Numbered from the stretch's first letter, positions 12,385-23,815 are shown. The stretch is DNA of 64,000 nucleotides from Owenia fusiformis (GCA_903813345.2 CAIIXF020000010.1:35081425-35145424), one strand, 5' to 3'. Numbers and translations: made by a program. Notes: a model not told the origin generated them from the letters alone.

Positions 12385-13975
12385 GTGATAACCATGGCTG
12401 TATCAAAAAAGAAGATCCAAGTCGAGGGGATATCTTCATATGACACTGAACTTATCTACTCACGTATAATTGGTCTCATGGCTACAAGATCTATGGACAT
12501 GAACAAAATTATCGCCCACGAACTTTCCCCTATTCCCACCTCAATGTTTGATGATAGCGGTGATATGAAAATCACAAGTTCGAAATCTGTAATGAAAACC
12601 AAACTTCAAGTAGAGAAATCCACACGGGGTCAAAATTGTGATTGTCAAATCATAGATGGTTGTGATAATTCCCTGGCCCTCAAATGGAACTGTAGGAGAT
12701 TTTTGTTCAGCCTTCAGCAAATACATCCAGATGAAGCTAAGATTTTCTGATGTGCACCTTGTGTTCGATAGGTATAACTCCACTAGCATTAAATCCAGCA
12801 CAAGACAGTCTCGAGCAAAGTCAGCCACCAGAGTATTCAAACTAAGTCCCACGACTGAATTACCAGCGCAGAATGTAGTGTTAAATGTTACAGAGAACAA
12901 AACACAGTTGATTGACCTCATAGTAGAGAGATTGTCTACTGAAATTACAGGAAACCAATTCAAACTGGTGTTAACTGGAAAAGATCCTGTCCCAATTCAA
13001 CTTCAATTGGGCGAAAAACTCCAACGACATGATCTTGCAAATACCCAAGAAGAGGCTGATGTAGTCATGATTCACCAAATGCTTAAGATTGCAGAATCTG
13101 GAGCAAGTAACATCACTGTAATTTGTGATGACACAGATGTGCTACTACTACTTATGCACCATTATGATAAGCACAACCTGAAACCTGTGAATGTTACAAT
13201 GGAAGGCACATCAGCTGGGAGAGCAAAAATTGACATATCTGCCTCAATAGATGCTGTCATCAAATCCACAAATGACAAAGATGTTATTTCACAATTATTA
13301 GCTACACATGCCATAACAGGGTGTGATACAACGAGCAGTTTGTATGGAATTGGAAAACTGAAGGCAATTAAAACATTATTTGGTGCATCAAAGCTTACAG
13401 CTTTGGGGGAATTAAACTCTGACCTAAACACCATTATATCTCAAGGAACCCAATTCATTTCCCGTTGCTATGGCATCATTTCAAAGGAGAATGAGACCAT
13501 GTCTGATGTAAGGTACATTGTACGGACCAGAAAAACTGCTGCAAAACATGTAACCAAGGCCCCAGATCTGAAGTCACTACCACCAACAAAAGAGGCCTTT
13601 GAGCAACACTTAAAGAGGGCTCACTTTCAAACGTGTATCTGGACCCACCTTCTCTTGACCCACAAGACTGGATGGGAACAAGTAAATGGATCACTTCGTC
13701 CCATATCCTTACCACAAGGTGTCCCATGTGCTCCTGATGACATTCTCAAAATGATCAAATGCACATGCTCAACCAATGATATGTGCAATAGCAACAGATG
13801 TTTTTGTAAGCAGACCCCTCTACCATGCACAGTCTTCTGCAACTGCAAAGGAGGCCGAGACTGCAATAATGAACATTCAAAAATATCCATTAACATTGAC
13901 CAAGATGTAGATATTGATGAGGACACTCTTAGAGAAATACTTGACGAAATACTTATTAAAGAAAGTGAAATGTAA
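12385..13975 (+). pseudogene. Element-encoded protein, exon 2: FEN/XPG (PIN-like) nuclease region plus CXC tail, one frameshift
   Basis: It follows a 227-bp intron (12158-12384, acceptor TTGCTTACAG) in phase 0. The frame beginning at 12385 reads to CQIIDG (about 12643-12660) and must shift one base between 12658 and 12668 to continue as VIIPWPSNG in the frame open to 13975, so this copy carries a single-base lesion. Ordered acidic motifs match FEN/XPG nucleases. They are an N-terminal Asp (IIDG), VFDRYN (about 12765), EADVVM (about 13050), DDTDVLLLL (about 13130) and GCDTTSSLYGIGKLKA (about 13320), the last resembling the Asp plus helix-hairpin GIGxxxA of FEN1. The C-terminus (about 13758-13872) is a cysteine cluster (CTC, CNSNRCFC, CTVFCNC, CN) like CXC/tesmin zinc-binding repeats. 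A DNA structure-specific nuclease role is inference. Confidence 0.65.
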
Positions 13976-14179
13976 AAACTTGAACATGAAGCAAAATTTA
14001 CGTTTTGGAACTTTGCACTGTTGCCATGGCAGCTGATGAGTTAGAAACATTTCATGAACCATTTTATGAATCATTCTATCTTTATTTCTCATCATGCTGT
14101 ATGTGACAGGGGATTTAAGAGTCAAGAACAAGAGAAAATGATGAAAACCCACAAAATAGAACATTTACGAGGTAACAAA

Positions 14180-14770
14180 TGGTATGGAATTCCTGTTACT
14201 ATAGCAACTGCTTGAGTTTTTTTTTTGATTTTTGTCATACAGATCAACCATCATACCAAAAGTAATTGCTGAAATGTTCAAGTCTCTATCTTTATTAGTG
14301 TTTGAGATATAAAGGCATCTTATAGTACCCCCTGTAAATTTTACCTGGGGGGTATAGAAAATGATCTGTAGAGAGTTGCCCGGGGGTGCCGCTCCGGCAT
14401 TCCGTGGTTTTGAGATCCCAACCCTCTATTGATGCTGAAAAGCTAAAAAACATTGTAATCCGAAGAAAACGATTAGCTCTTAAGATTCTGCCAGACTAAT
14501 TGGTAATATAACGGGCTTTCGTCAATCTAACAAAAGCTAGGGGCTAGATATATGAATTACAACTTCATTTACCAAACAAATTCCAAATCGAAGAAACTAA
14601 CTAAAACTAGACTAAAATATTTTCTAGCTTTGTGCCAAATTATAATCTGATTCATAATAGTAGGTTTAAATCTAGAAAAGAAAAAACTCGTGACCAGGAT
14701 GTTCATCCATTTTGTTACATTGACATTCCGTCAAAGTAACTCGTTGTGGAACAGTGAACTTATATGATGT
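14180..14770 (-). repeat. Right long terminal inverted repeat
   Basis: Reverse complement of 8070-8655. It begins about 200 bp after the stop codon of the element gene. It shares the CCCCC-AGG / GGGGG palindrome and the AAGCTAAAAAACATTGTAAT stretch with the left arm. Confidence 0.8.
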
Positions 14771-14904
14771 TCTCAAATTTTGTAGTCGGGGAATTCAGTA
14801 TAAGACTTGACGAATCTTAAGAACACTTTGTTAAGGAGTCGGCAGCTATGAATCATACTTCTATGATGAAACTATTTTACAAATGTACATTGACCCTGAC
14901 TTAA

Positions 14905-15737
14905 AGGCCCCATATAAAGTTTAAACCACTTTGGCTTATATTGTAGTCTTACCCAATGTTATCAAAGTGTGAAATGTGAAACTTTTTTTTTAAATTTCAA
15001 AAAGTGGTTTTTGACAGACGTTTTGTTCCAAAATTTGTGAATTTATTTAAAACCAATTTTTAGAGGTCACTCATATATTCTAATTAGCAACAATTCATAC
15101 CAATGCATAGCATCCATCCTCCCATGTTTTTTGCCGAAAAAATTAAGAAAATCGGTTCATAAATAAGCGAGAAATGAACTTATCAGTGCATGAAAATGGT
15201 TCTGAGAAAAATGCATTTCAAAATTTTAGTTCTCGTAGAAACCAATGGTACAATGATATCTAAAACATAATTTATTCTTCCTTTTAACCTGGTTAGACAA
15301 TCAACATTTTTTTATGAAAGTCTAACATATTTAGAAAAGATTGACGACATCGAAAAAAAAATTTCAATTTTTTTCAAAAGTTTTTGGTACCATAGTGACA
15401 TCACAAATGTTTCAAAATATTTTTGATATGTTAAAACATTGAAGTGGCCCATTAAATATGGCATTTTATTATTGAAATAGTGTGTCCTTTGTTCAACCTT
15501 TGTATTGGTGTTAAAAAGATAATCTTTTTTGAAATGCATTAAGAAATATTTGATGATTAAGAAATTTCAACTTTTTTTTGAAAAATGGCGGGAAATTTGA
15601 ATATTTGAGAAATGAAATGCTCACAACTTTTTTTTCAAACTTTTTTTTTTGTTCAAAAATCTCTAAAATCACTTTTTAAGTCCTGACAAATAGTAAATGA
15701 ATGATAAAAATATATTTTCAAACTTTAGACGGGGACT
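14905..15737. mobile_element. TTAA-flanked MITE (piggyBac-like target)
   Basis: The ends are AGGCCCCATATAAAGTTT and, inverted at the right, AGTCCCCGTCTAAAGTTT. They are flanked by TTAA at 14901-14904 and 15738-15741, the duplication expected for piggyBac-type insertion. The body is very AT-rich and has homopolymer runs. The minus-strand ORF 15312-15539 lies in low-complexity sequence and is not a gene. Superfamily assignment rests on TTAA only. Confidence 0.55.
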
Positions 15738-15920
15738 TTAAAAATACAGCGGCTGTGCCTCAATGAAGTATCATAATTTAATTAATTCATCATTTTCTAG
15801 TTTTTGTAACGTTAATATGTATTTAGACAAAAATACAAGAATATGGAGGTTCCATGCTGGTAATACATAATAAAATAATCTTAATACAATAACATATGTT
15901 GTTTTTTATAATCGACTTAC

Positions 15921-15959
15921 CATTACCAGGCCAGGTACAGTTTTCAGAATCGGGAACAT
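15921..15959 (-). CDS. Small (13-codon) phase 1-1 exon, probably linked to the EGF gene
   Basis: The minus strand shows acceptor TGTCTTCAG, a 39-bp coding stretch (VPDSENCTWPGN) and donor GTAAGTCG at 15920. Both boundaries are phase 1, like the EGF exons at 6.4 and 19.0 kb, so it can be spliced between them without loss of frame. It contributes one cysteine. Because it is so short the call relies on the good splice sites and matching phase. Confidence 0.5.
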
Positions 15960-17261
15960 CTGAAGACAGAAGCATTTTAAAATTTGTGAAACCAAGTAGG
16001 CCAGTAACAGGACTAAAATAGGAAGGTCAAATCTCACGTGTAGATCAATGGAAAAATTAATTCGATATTCACACAAATATAGCAAGGCAACGTTTATAAC
16101 ATTCTATAATTAACCATGTTAACATACATAACAAGCTCTCATAAATTACCAAACACATTAAAACGTTAACTTGGATACTGGTATGTTGTTTAGTGCTTTA
16201 ACTATTAAATAATTGATCATGTGGATTGTGTGATGTCATAGGGGACGTTTCCATGTGTCATGAGATGTGATACCAGAGTCTGAGACTCAAAGCTAATGAT
16301 CAGAAATGACTGGGAAAGAGAATGCAATGGATGCAAAGATCTTCAGAAAAGTAAAATCCATACTGATAAAACGTTATATTAATTTGTAAGATCCTTTGGT
16401 CAGACTAAACATGATCTAAAACAAATGTATTGCTAAGATATCAACAAAATTACACCCTGTGAGTGGTCTGAACATATCCAAAATGAACTAAAGGGGCAAA
16501 ATCAAATTTCCTCGGGATATTTGACAAACCAGTCATGGGGTCTAACAATCACTTCAAATGAATCATAACAATCATCCGTTATGAGATCACACAATTCAAT
16601 TGACTATTACAATAGTTCAAAACAGTAGTCAAGAGCACATAGTATTTGACAGTTTAATGTGTCTTATTATTTAATATCTAAACATGGTTAATGTGGACTT
16701 TTCTAGCTAGTTTTTCTTATTTCCCCCAGATGCCTTGATTTCAATTTACTATGACAAGCATTTTTTATCTAATGTTTCTGATATTCTAGATATTTTTGCT
16801 GGATTAATAAAATATTCTATGCTGCACATTCTGTAAACATTTCAAAAGAAAACATCGAAAAATAAAGAAATTAGAGATATACAGTATGATGAGAACTTTA
16901 TGCTCAACCCTCGTATATATATATAATTTTAATAAAAAGGCCGGTGCATTTGAGTGGTATAATGCAATGCAACTATTTGAAATGCCGTGTTATAATTTGT
17001 TGGACTTTGACACATGTTGCCTTGCTATATTTGTTTGAATATAGAATTAATCTTTCCATTGGTCTACACATGACATTTGACCTTCCCACTGTCATCAAGA
17101 TCTATGAAGCATTTTCCATGTATGCCATGTCAAATGCAATATACTAATGCACCTATTCATTTCCCTTATATCAAAGTAGAATTATTCAAATGAAAATAAT
17201 CTAACTGGTGTTTCCCACCATGCTTAGTAATTTAAATCGTCAAGCTAATTTGACAAAAAAA
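15960..17261. other. Probable intron of the EGF gene
   Basis: AT-rich unique sequence; no exon with matching splice sites recognised. The plus-strand ORF 16944-17147 has no features that support it. Confidence 0.45.
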
Positions 17262-18975
17262 CTCCTTTTTATTCTCATCTTCACTAAAGTTATTGCCTTG
17301 TTTGTTGGGTGGATTAATGTACTGGTAACCACCGTTCCAAAGAATGGAAATACCAGAATTCAAATATGTAAATATTGGGTGTTTCTACTCTTTCAAATTG
17401 CTTACCTTCACTGCAGTTTTTGCCATGTTTGTTGGTGGACAAATGTACTGGTAACCACCATACCAAAGAATGGAATACCAGTATTCAACTATGTAAATAT
17501 TGGGGGTTTCTACTCTTTCAATTGCTTACCTTCAATGCTGTTTGCCTTGTTTGTTTGGTGGACAAATGCACTGGTAACCACCAATCCAAAGAATGGAAAT
17601 ACCAGTATTCAAATATGTTAATATTGGGTGTTTGTACTCTTTCAAATTGCTTACATTCACTGCAGTTTTTGCCATGTTTGTTTGGTGGACAAATGTACTG
17701 GTAACCACCATTCCAAAGAATGGAATACCAGTATTCAACTATGTAAATATTGGGGGTTTCTACTCTTTCAATTGCTTACCTTCAATGCTGTTTGCCTTGT
17801 TTGTTTGGTGGACAAATGCACTGGTAACCACCAATCCAAAGAATGGAAATACCAGTATTCAAATATGTTAATATTGGGTGTTTGTACTCTTTCAAATTGC
17901 TTACCTACTCTGCAGTTTTTGCCATGTTTGTTGGTGGACAAATGTACTGGTAACCACCGTTCCAAAGAATGGAATACCAGTATTCAACTATGTAAATATT
18001 GGGGTTTTCTACTCTTTCATGTTGCTTACCTTCACTGCAGTTTTTGCCTTGTTTGTTAGGTGGACAAATGCACTGGTAACCACAGTTTCAGGGAATGAAA
18101 ATACCAGAATTCAAATATGTAAATATTGGGGTTTTCTACTCTTTCAAATTGCTTGCCTTCATTGCAGTTATTGTCTTGTTTGTTTGGTGGACAAATTCAT
18201 TGGTAAACACCGTTTCAGGGGATGGAAATACCAGTATTCAAATATGTAAATATTTGGGTTAGTTTTTGCCTTGTTTGTTTGGCGGACAAATGCATTGGTA
18301 ACCACCGTTCCAGGGAATGGAAATATTAGAATTCAACTATGTAAATATTTGGGTTTCCTACTCTTTCAATTGCTTCCCTTCACTGCAGTTTTTGCCATGT
18401 TTGTTGGGTGGACAAATTCACTGGTAACCACCGTTCCAGGGAATGGTAATACCAGAATTCAAATATGTAAATATTGGGGTCAGTTTTTGCCTTGTTTGTT
18501 TGGCGGACAAATGCATTGGTAACCACCGTTCCAGAGAATGGAAATATTAGAATTCAACTATGTAACTATTTGGGTTTCCTACTCTTTCAATTGCTTACCT
18601 TCACTGCAGTTTTTGCCATGTTTGTTGGGTGGACAAATGCACTGGTAACCACCGTTCCAGGGAATGGTTATACCAGAATTCAAATATGTAAATATTGGGG
18701 TTTCTACTCTTTCAATTGCTTACCTTCACTGCTTTTTTTGCCTTGTTTGTTTGGTGGACAAATGCATTTGGTAACCTACGTTCCAGGGAATGGAAATACC
18801 AGTATTCAACTATGTAAATATAGGGTTTTCTACTCTTTCAATTGCTTACCTTCACTACTGTTTTTGCCTTGTTTGTTTGGTGGACAAATGCATTGGTAAA
18901 CACCGTTCCAGGGAATGGAAATACCAGTATTCAACTATGTAAATATTGGGGGTTTCTACTCTTTCAATTACTTAC
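17262..18975 (-). repeat. 126-bp tandem array made of a truncated EGF exon plus its intron start
   Basis: About 15 units repeat with a 126-bp period, two of them shortened to 90-98 bp. The count includes the final intact exon at 18976-19068. In minus orientation each unit holds about 85 bp of the EGF exon (from AATACTGGTATTTCC through YQCICPPN and KNCSE), its GTAAG donor and about 40 bp of intron ending TTTACATAG. The unit has lost the acceptor and first bases of the true exon. If every unit were spliced, the exon piece of about 85 bp would shift the frame, and reading straight through meets TAG. So the array looks like an exon-derived minisatellite rather than functional exons. Long plus-strand ORFs here exist only because 126 is a multiple of three. 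Confidence 0.8.
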
Positions 18976-19068
18976 CTTCACTGCAGTTTTTGCCTTGTTT
19001 GTTTGGTGGACAAATGCACTGGTAACCACCGTTCCAGGGAATAGAAATACCAGTATTGCAAGGAGAAT
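18976..19068 (-). CDS. Intact EGF-like exon at the head of the array
   Basis: On the minus strand TTTTTTCTAG acceptor, 93 coding bases and the GTAAGT donor at 18975 define a 31-codon exon with phase 1-1 borders. The product reads SPCNTGISIPWNGGYQC, then IC, PPNKQGKNC and SE. It has the second half of an EGF domain (C in SPC, then YQCIC and NC), with the aromatic before the CxC pair. The first two cysteines would have to come from an upstream exon that I did not find. This is the only copy in the 17.2-19.1 kb array with a credible acceptor. The next exon downstream in the gene would be at 15921-15959. Confidence 0.7.
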
Positions 19069-19575
19069 CTAGAAAAAACAATGAGTAGTATTTACTTACA
19101 AGAAGTAATCAGAGTTTGTTTAAGATGTCTTACTTGCAGTTAACAGTTCTAGCAAATTATATGTAATTGAAAATTTATATAACAATGTACATTGGATTAA
19201 TTTCATTTCCAAAATTATACTTCGAAATCAGATTTAATCCTAATGTTTGGAGGATACAAAATATTGGACAACAAAACTTGAAATCACCACAAAAATAACA
19301 AATACTTTGTCTGATGTTTTCGTTGTCTGCCTTTAAAAAGTATCCCTAATGACAACAAATGATGTATAAACAATGCATAAGCGATGCTGATTAAATTCTT
19401 TATTATTGTCTATTATATCAGGAGACAAATATCAACAGAATCGATTCACTGCGTTTGCTGTTATCCGGGTTCGTATTGTAACAAACTGAACTAAACTTTT
19501 CTTTTATCAAAAGTTCATCATTTGAGCTGTTTTTGAGAAAAAATAAGCAATATTTTCAATATACTATAATAACTA
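19069..19575. other. Probable intron, nothing recognised
   Basis: Unique AT-rich DNA upstream (in gene orientation) of the EGF exon. Confidence 0.45.
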
Positions 19576-19930
19576 CAGGGTGACCCCAAAAAATGCAACC
19601 CTCCATTTCTTCAATATTTTTCTTATATGGAGGTAAATTGCTCTGAGATTTGGCACACAAGGACTTCATTCAATGTGGAACCCTCTAGCAAAGTTTTAAT
19701 AATCATAGTCTTATATTGATAGAGTTATGGTTGTTTCAAAATATGCTCCAGATGTCGTCAATTTCGCTGAAAACAAACTGGCAATGTTCAAGGAAAACTG
19801 TTCATAACACGGATGCATTTTTCCCCATGGGTATGGCTCAAATTTTTGCAGCCATTGCTTGTTGGAGTTCTGCAATTGCGGTATAGTAGGGTTATTTTCA
19901 TACACATTATCCTTTAAATAACCCCATATA

Positions 19931-21095
19931 ACCCCAACTCAGTGATTACTAGGTGTAATAAAATGTTAAATCCATTAAAAGCACTCAAATTTTCAGTAAG
20001 ATCAAAACACTTACAGACAATTTACATGGCATTCATTCTCCCACATCTCGAATATGGCAATATTATTTTTGACAGCGCAAATCTCAGCCCCTTAGCAAGT
20101 TTAGATAGAGTCCAATATAGAGCGGGTCTTATTGTAAGTGGTTGCATCCAAGGGTCAAACTCTGAGAAGGTGATGGCATGTCTTGGATGGAGATCCTTAT
20201 CCAATCGAAGAAAAGAAAAAAAAACTAGTTTTTATGTTTGACTTTGTAAATAATTATAAGATGCCTTCATATGTTTCAAATGTTTTTGAACAGTATAAGA
20301 ATCAGGTAACCCACCAAAGACTTCGTCGTAGCAATGATTTTAAGATCCCATTCAAAGCATCTGCTAAACTTAGAAAGTTTACAGCTTTATCCAGTATTAA
20401 ATTATGGGATAATTTACCTGATGAACTGAAACAAGCACACTCACGCAACTCATTTAAGTATAAAATTAGAACATTTTTGAATGGGAAAAAGAAAGAATTC
20501 ACAACCCCAAGATTAAACCTATCCAGAGATAAAGAAATTAAATAAAACGAGATGTGATCTCATTTTTCGGCAGCATCTTTTTACACATAACTTCAAAAAT
20601 ATTCCAAATGCCAAATGTAAATGTGGTCACTCTACTGAATCAACCAAACACCTATTGCTCCATTGCCCTCTTTTTAACACTCAAAGACTCAATTTTCACA
20701 GAGAACTAGGGGGACTGCCATCCTTTAATTTAAACTCTTTTAATAATAGAAAACAGGAGGACAGGGTAGACTTTCTACTTTTTGCAGATCCTTCTCTTGA
20801 CACAATTACAAATAAAAAGGCTATTGAATTAACAGCCGAGTTTTTACACTCTATTGTCAAGGAAGTTAAATAGTCCAATATTCATTAATTTATACATATA
20901 TCTCTGACCTGTCTTCATGTTTTCTAGATTATTTTCATGTTCATAAATATGTTCTATATCTATCATTTTTACATTATGACCTACTTTAACTTATATTGTA
21001 ACTACTTCAACAGGGCCAATAATGCTTCGGCGTAGGCCCTGTATCTGTTTGTATGATGTATTATGAAATAAAGGAAATATAAAAATTAAAAAAAA
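19931..21095 (+). pseudogene. 5'-truncated LINE (Jockey/CR1-type), C-terminal part of ORF2
   Basis: The insertion is flanked by the 13-bp duplication ATAACCCCATATA (ending at 19930 and 21110) and ends in an A-rich tail (about 21080-21098). The coding remnant spans 19942-20873 with frameshifts near 20215-20240 and stops at 20543. It shows the post-reverse-transcriptase region (FILPHLEYG, DRVQYRAG, LGWRSL) and a terminal zinc knuckle CKCGHSTESTKHLLLHCP (about 20617-20670). The RT catalytic core is missing. It is related to, but not the same as, the minus-strand LINE at 50-52.5 kb. Confidence 0.85.
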
Positions 21096-21110
21096 AAATA
21101 ACCCCATATA

Positions 21111-22213
21111 CAGGGTGGTCCAAAAAAATCGGAACATTTGATAATTGAACTCAAATCGTTATTTTTTCTCTAAAATGCATCAAAATTTCACTAAGTATTG
21201 TTCAATCACTTATTTATCTGATGTAAAGTTTATAGGTGCAAACAACAAAGTTAATGCATTAAACTAGAGAATGTTTGATATGACCCCTTTTCTCCTGAAT
21301 TACAAGTTGAAGCCTGGGACTCAGTTTTGAAATGATTCATTCACCTTGCTGTTCGTTTGATTTTGTCCAAGCCATCTTGATCAAAATTCAGCTTGAACAA
21401 ACTACTTTTATGTTTGCCTTAGAAGATCAAATATATGAACATATTCAACATTTTTTACCTAAATTGATGGGTATCAAGCATATTTTGATGGCTATTGTTG
21501 GATATATTACTGATTGAATATTCTCCAGAAAGAGGCCAGGGCAGTCTGTTTTGACTGGTGAATGAACCCCCTCCCCTTTCTTGTTCTAATATGAATAATA
21601 TTCATTGAATATATCAATATATGTATATCAATATCATAAAGGAGTTTCCAAGAACACAAATGATATACATGTATTATATTATGTGTGCTTAGAGATGGTC
21701 TTTAATAAAGCCTTGTAAATAACTAGTCAGTTTCCCCTCTACTGAAAAGTGGAAACAATGATTTTGTCAGTTTAGTAGCTGTATGGGTTATGCAATCACT
21801 CACCTCTGACATGTTCTTTCTTTCCTACTCTTAAATAAGAATAATGATTTGGGGTATTCTTAAGTTGACAATGACACAATAGTTTTCCAGTAAACCATAG
21901 ATGTTAATATCTCATTTTATCTTAATATGATTTTATAAAATGTGTATAGCAATCAAAATGTTCATTAAAGCTTTGAAATAAAGAATACTTGAAAAAGTAG
22001 CCGCGAAATTGTCAAGTGTATATTTAAGAAAAGGGGGTCATATCAAACATTGACTAGTCTAATGCATTAAATTTGTGGTTTGCACCTATAAACTTTACAT
22101 CAGAGAGATAAGTGACTGAACTATGCTCAGTGAAATTTTGGTGCATTTTAGAGGAAAAATAATGGTTTTGTGTTCAATTAACAAATGTTCCAATTTTTTT
22201 TTGGACCACCCTG
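21111..22213. mobile_element. Mariner-type MITE nested in the older mariner
   Basis: Long inverted ends (about 190 bp) begin CAGGGTGGTCCAAAAAAA at 21111 and end TTTTTTTTTGGACCACCCTG at 22213; TA dinucleotides flank both sides. The arms include inverted TGCACCTATAAACTTTACAT. No transposase ORF is present. It sits immediately beside the right target duplication of the LINE insertion, so it used the same short interval. Confidence 0.85.
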
Positions 22214-22776
22214 TATAGAAGTCAAGGGCATTGAGATCAAGACTGTGGGATGACCATGGATTCTCCGTCCTAGGAGAGATAATCTTCTCATAGAAATGAC
22301 TAGTGAGCCAGGCTATGCTATCATTCGAAGTGTGAGGAGTAGCTCCATCCTTCTAGAACCACTGTTCTTGTCTATTGAAGCCTCTATGTCACTCTAGAAC
22401 TTCCTGGGAACGCCAATATTGCGCTGTGTGTTAACAATAACAGTGTTGCCATTATCAACCTCAAACCAAAAGGGGCTGATGATTTCATGTTTGGAAATTG
22501 GCAGCCCAAGTTGTGCATTTAACAGAACGAACGGGCCTTTGAAGCACTTCATCTGGAATTTGTGATCCTAGAACACATTATTTCTTGAGTTTACATGTTC
22601 AGAAAGAAGGGAATGTGATATTTTGGAACGACCATAACTCTATCAATATAAGACTATGATAATTGAAACTTTGCCAGAGGATCCCACATTGAATGAAGTC
22701 CTTGTGTGCCAAATAAACCTCAATTTAAGAAAAATATTGAAGAAATGGAGGGTTGCATTTTTTGGGCCACCCTGTA

Positions 22777-23635
22777 TATCGCATGGTCATGATAATCAGC
22801 TGTGTTGTCATCAAAGTAGCAGATTAAATGTTGTCAATATCAACATTTAACAGGCAATACTACAATAACAGTATTTTAGGATATTAGTAACCATAAAAAA
22901 GGTGTCAATAAAAATTATTTTTTGTTGATGTATACTGTTTTGGTTAAAATATGTTTGCAAAGTATTCAATCAATTTGCTGTGTCTGTATGTACCTATACA
23001 GCTGCTCCCGTTTGAGAGCCTATAACCTGTCTTCAAGAACATTGTAGCTCCCGTCCTTATTTGCCCATATGTGTCCAAAAGCACGAAGTAAACGAAAGGC
23101 CATTTTGAATTTGTTCAGGACAACACGGAATTTTAAATTATTTTTTCAGAAATGTTAGTGTTGTTTGACAGAAATTGCTGCCTTGATTTAAAACGGGTAA
23201 AACTTAATACAAATATCCAAAATAACATGTACTTAAATCCTTCATGACCACAGAAGAAACATCAAATCAACTTTTTAGCTAATGAAATTCTGCCCTAAGG
23301 GCTGATTTTGGAAATCAAGGCTGTACTGAGGCACATTATATGCGTTTGAGATTTCATAATTGATGTAGACTATTATATTAGATAGACTTATATAAAAATG
23401 TTACAATCATGTTAAATTCTTGTTCCACAAATGTAAACAAAGGCGGTTGGCCCACACAAATGCTGTTTTGCTTTCTTAACTTAATTTAACGATTGCACAA
23501 ACCCATTGATAAATATACATGATAGAGTGAGGGAGTTTTGTATTTGATTTAGACGACATATGTAGACTTTGCAATGTATTAGAGAAATTTCAAAACTAAC
23601 TTATGAAGGGTTTTATTAGGTCAACATTTATTGCT
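22777..23635. other. Probable intron, nothing recognised
   Basis: No ORF or repeat of note. Unique AT-rich sequence between the mariner nest and the duplicated mucin-exon flank. Confidence 0.45.
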
Positions 23636-23815
23636 CAGCTCTACGCCCATAAGTGTGATATTCTTATAAATGGTCGTCTATACGTAATGAATTGACATCC
23701 ACGATGGGGCCTCCTAATAACTGAAGAATAAATGAATCAAAACTAAGAGAGCCTCTTGCAAAGGCTTTCCTGAAAGAATAGAGAAAACCTTAGAAGAATC
23801 ATGCAGGAGGCATCC
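23636..23815. repeat. Left half of a segmental duplicate flanking the mucin exon
   Basis: Matches 38165-38340 at high identity in direct orientation (for example GATATTCTTATAAATGGTCG and CTTGCAAAGGCTTTCCTGAA). Its natural continuation is at 36986, where the duplicate resumes with TCCCTTATTGGG-CTCCTAATGATAATG. The 13.2-kb element separates the two halves. Confidence 0.9.

Larger units (their letters stand above)
8070..14770 (+). mobile_element. 6.7-kb element with long TIRs encoding a FEN/PIN-like nuclease protein
   Basis: Inverted repeats of about 590 bp bound a two-exon coding region. The left arm runs from about 8070 to 8655 and the right arm from about 14180 to 14770. The inner half of the arms is highly similar (AATCGTTTTCTTCGG at 8356 against its reverse complement ending at 14474). 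The outer half is similar but more diverged, and the right arm has a small extra segment, so the outermost ends are uncertain by tens of bases. I found no clear target-site duplication. No DDE transposase of a named superfamily is recognisable. The coding region resembles proteins I recall as uncharacterised in many invertebrate genomes, which I cannot verify here. A decayed relative lies at 24390-25230. Confidence 0.75.
19576..22774 (-). mobile_element. Mariner-like transposon relic, split by two later insertions
   Basis: Terminal repeats CAGGGTGACCCCAAAAAATG (left) and its counterpart ending GGGCCACCCTG (right), flanked by TA, bound a minus-strand mariner transposase pseudogene. The right piece (22216-22700) carries recognisable but frameshifted catalytic signatures, including the D-x-GATPHTS region and, at about 22216-22260, SHSLDLNALDF, the equivalent of the SPDLNPLDF box. 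The left piece (19580-19930) has the C-terminus (YENNPTIPQLQNS). Between them sit a LINE fragment (19931-21095) and another mariner-type MITE (21111-22213). Without these insertions the coding frame rejoins at LDFY-MGLFK. Confidence 0.8.

Noticed and set aside
8070-14770. Possibility that the 6.7-kb unit is a Polinton/Maverick or a KDZ-type transposon
   Set aside because: No polymerase, integrase, ATPase or capsid genes are present. The CXC tail is reminiscent of KDZ transposases, but the catalytic-looking part follows the FEN/PIN order, and I could not see a KDZ catalytic core.
17208-19072. Series of plus-strand ORFs with WTNALVTTVPGNGNT-like repeats
   Set aside because: They arise because the 126-bp array period is divisible by three. 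The minus strand holds the EGF coding sense with splice donors.
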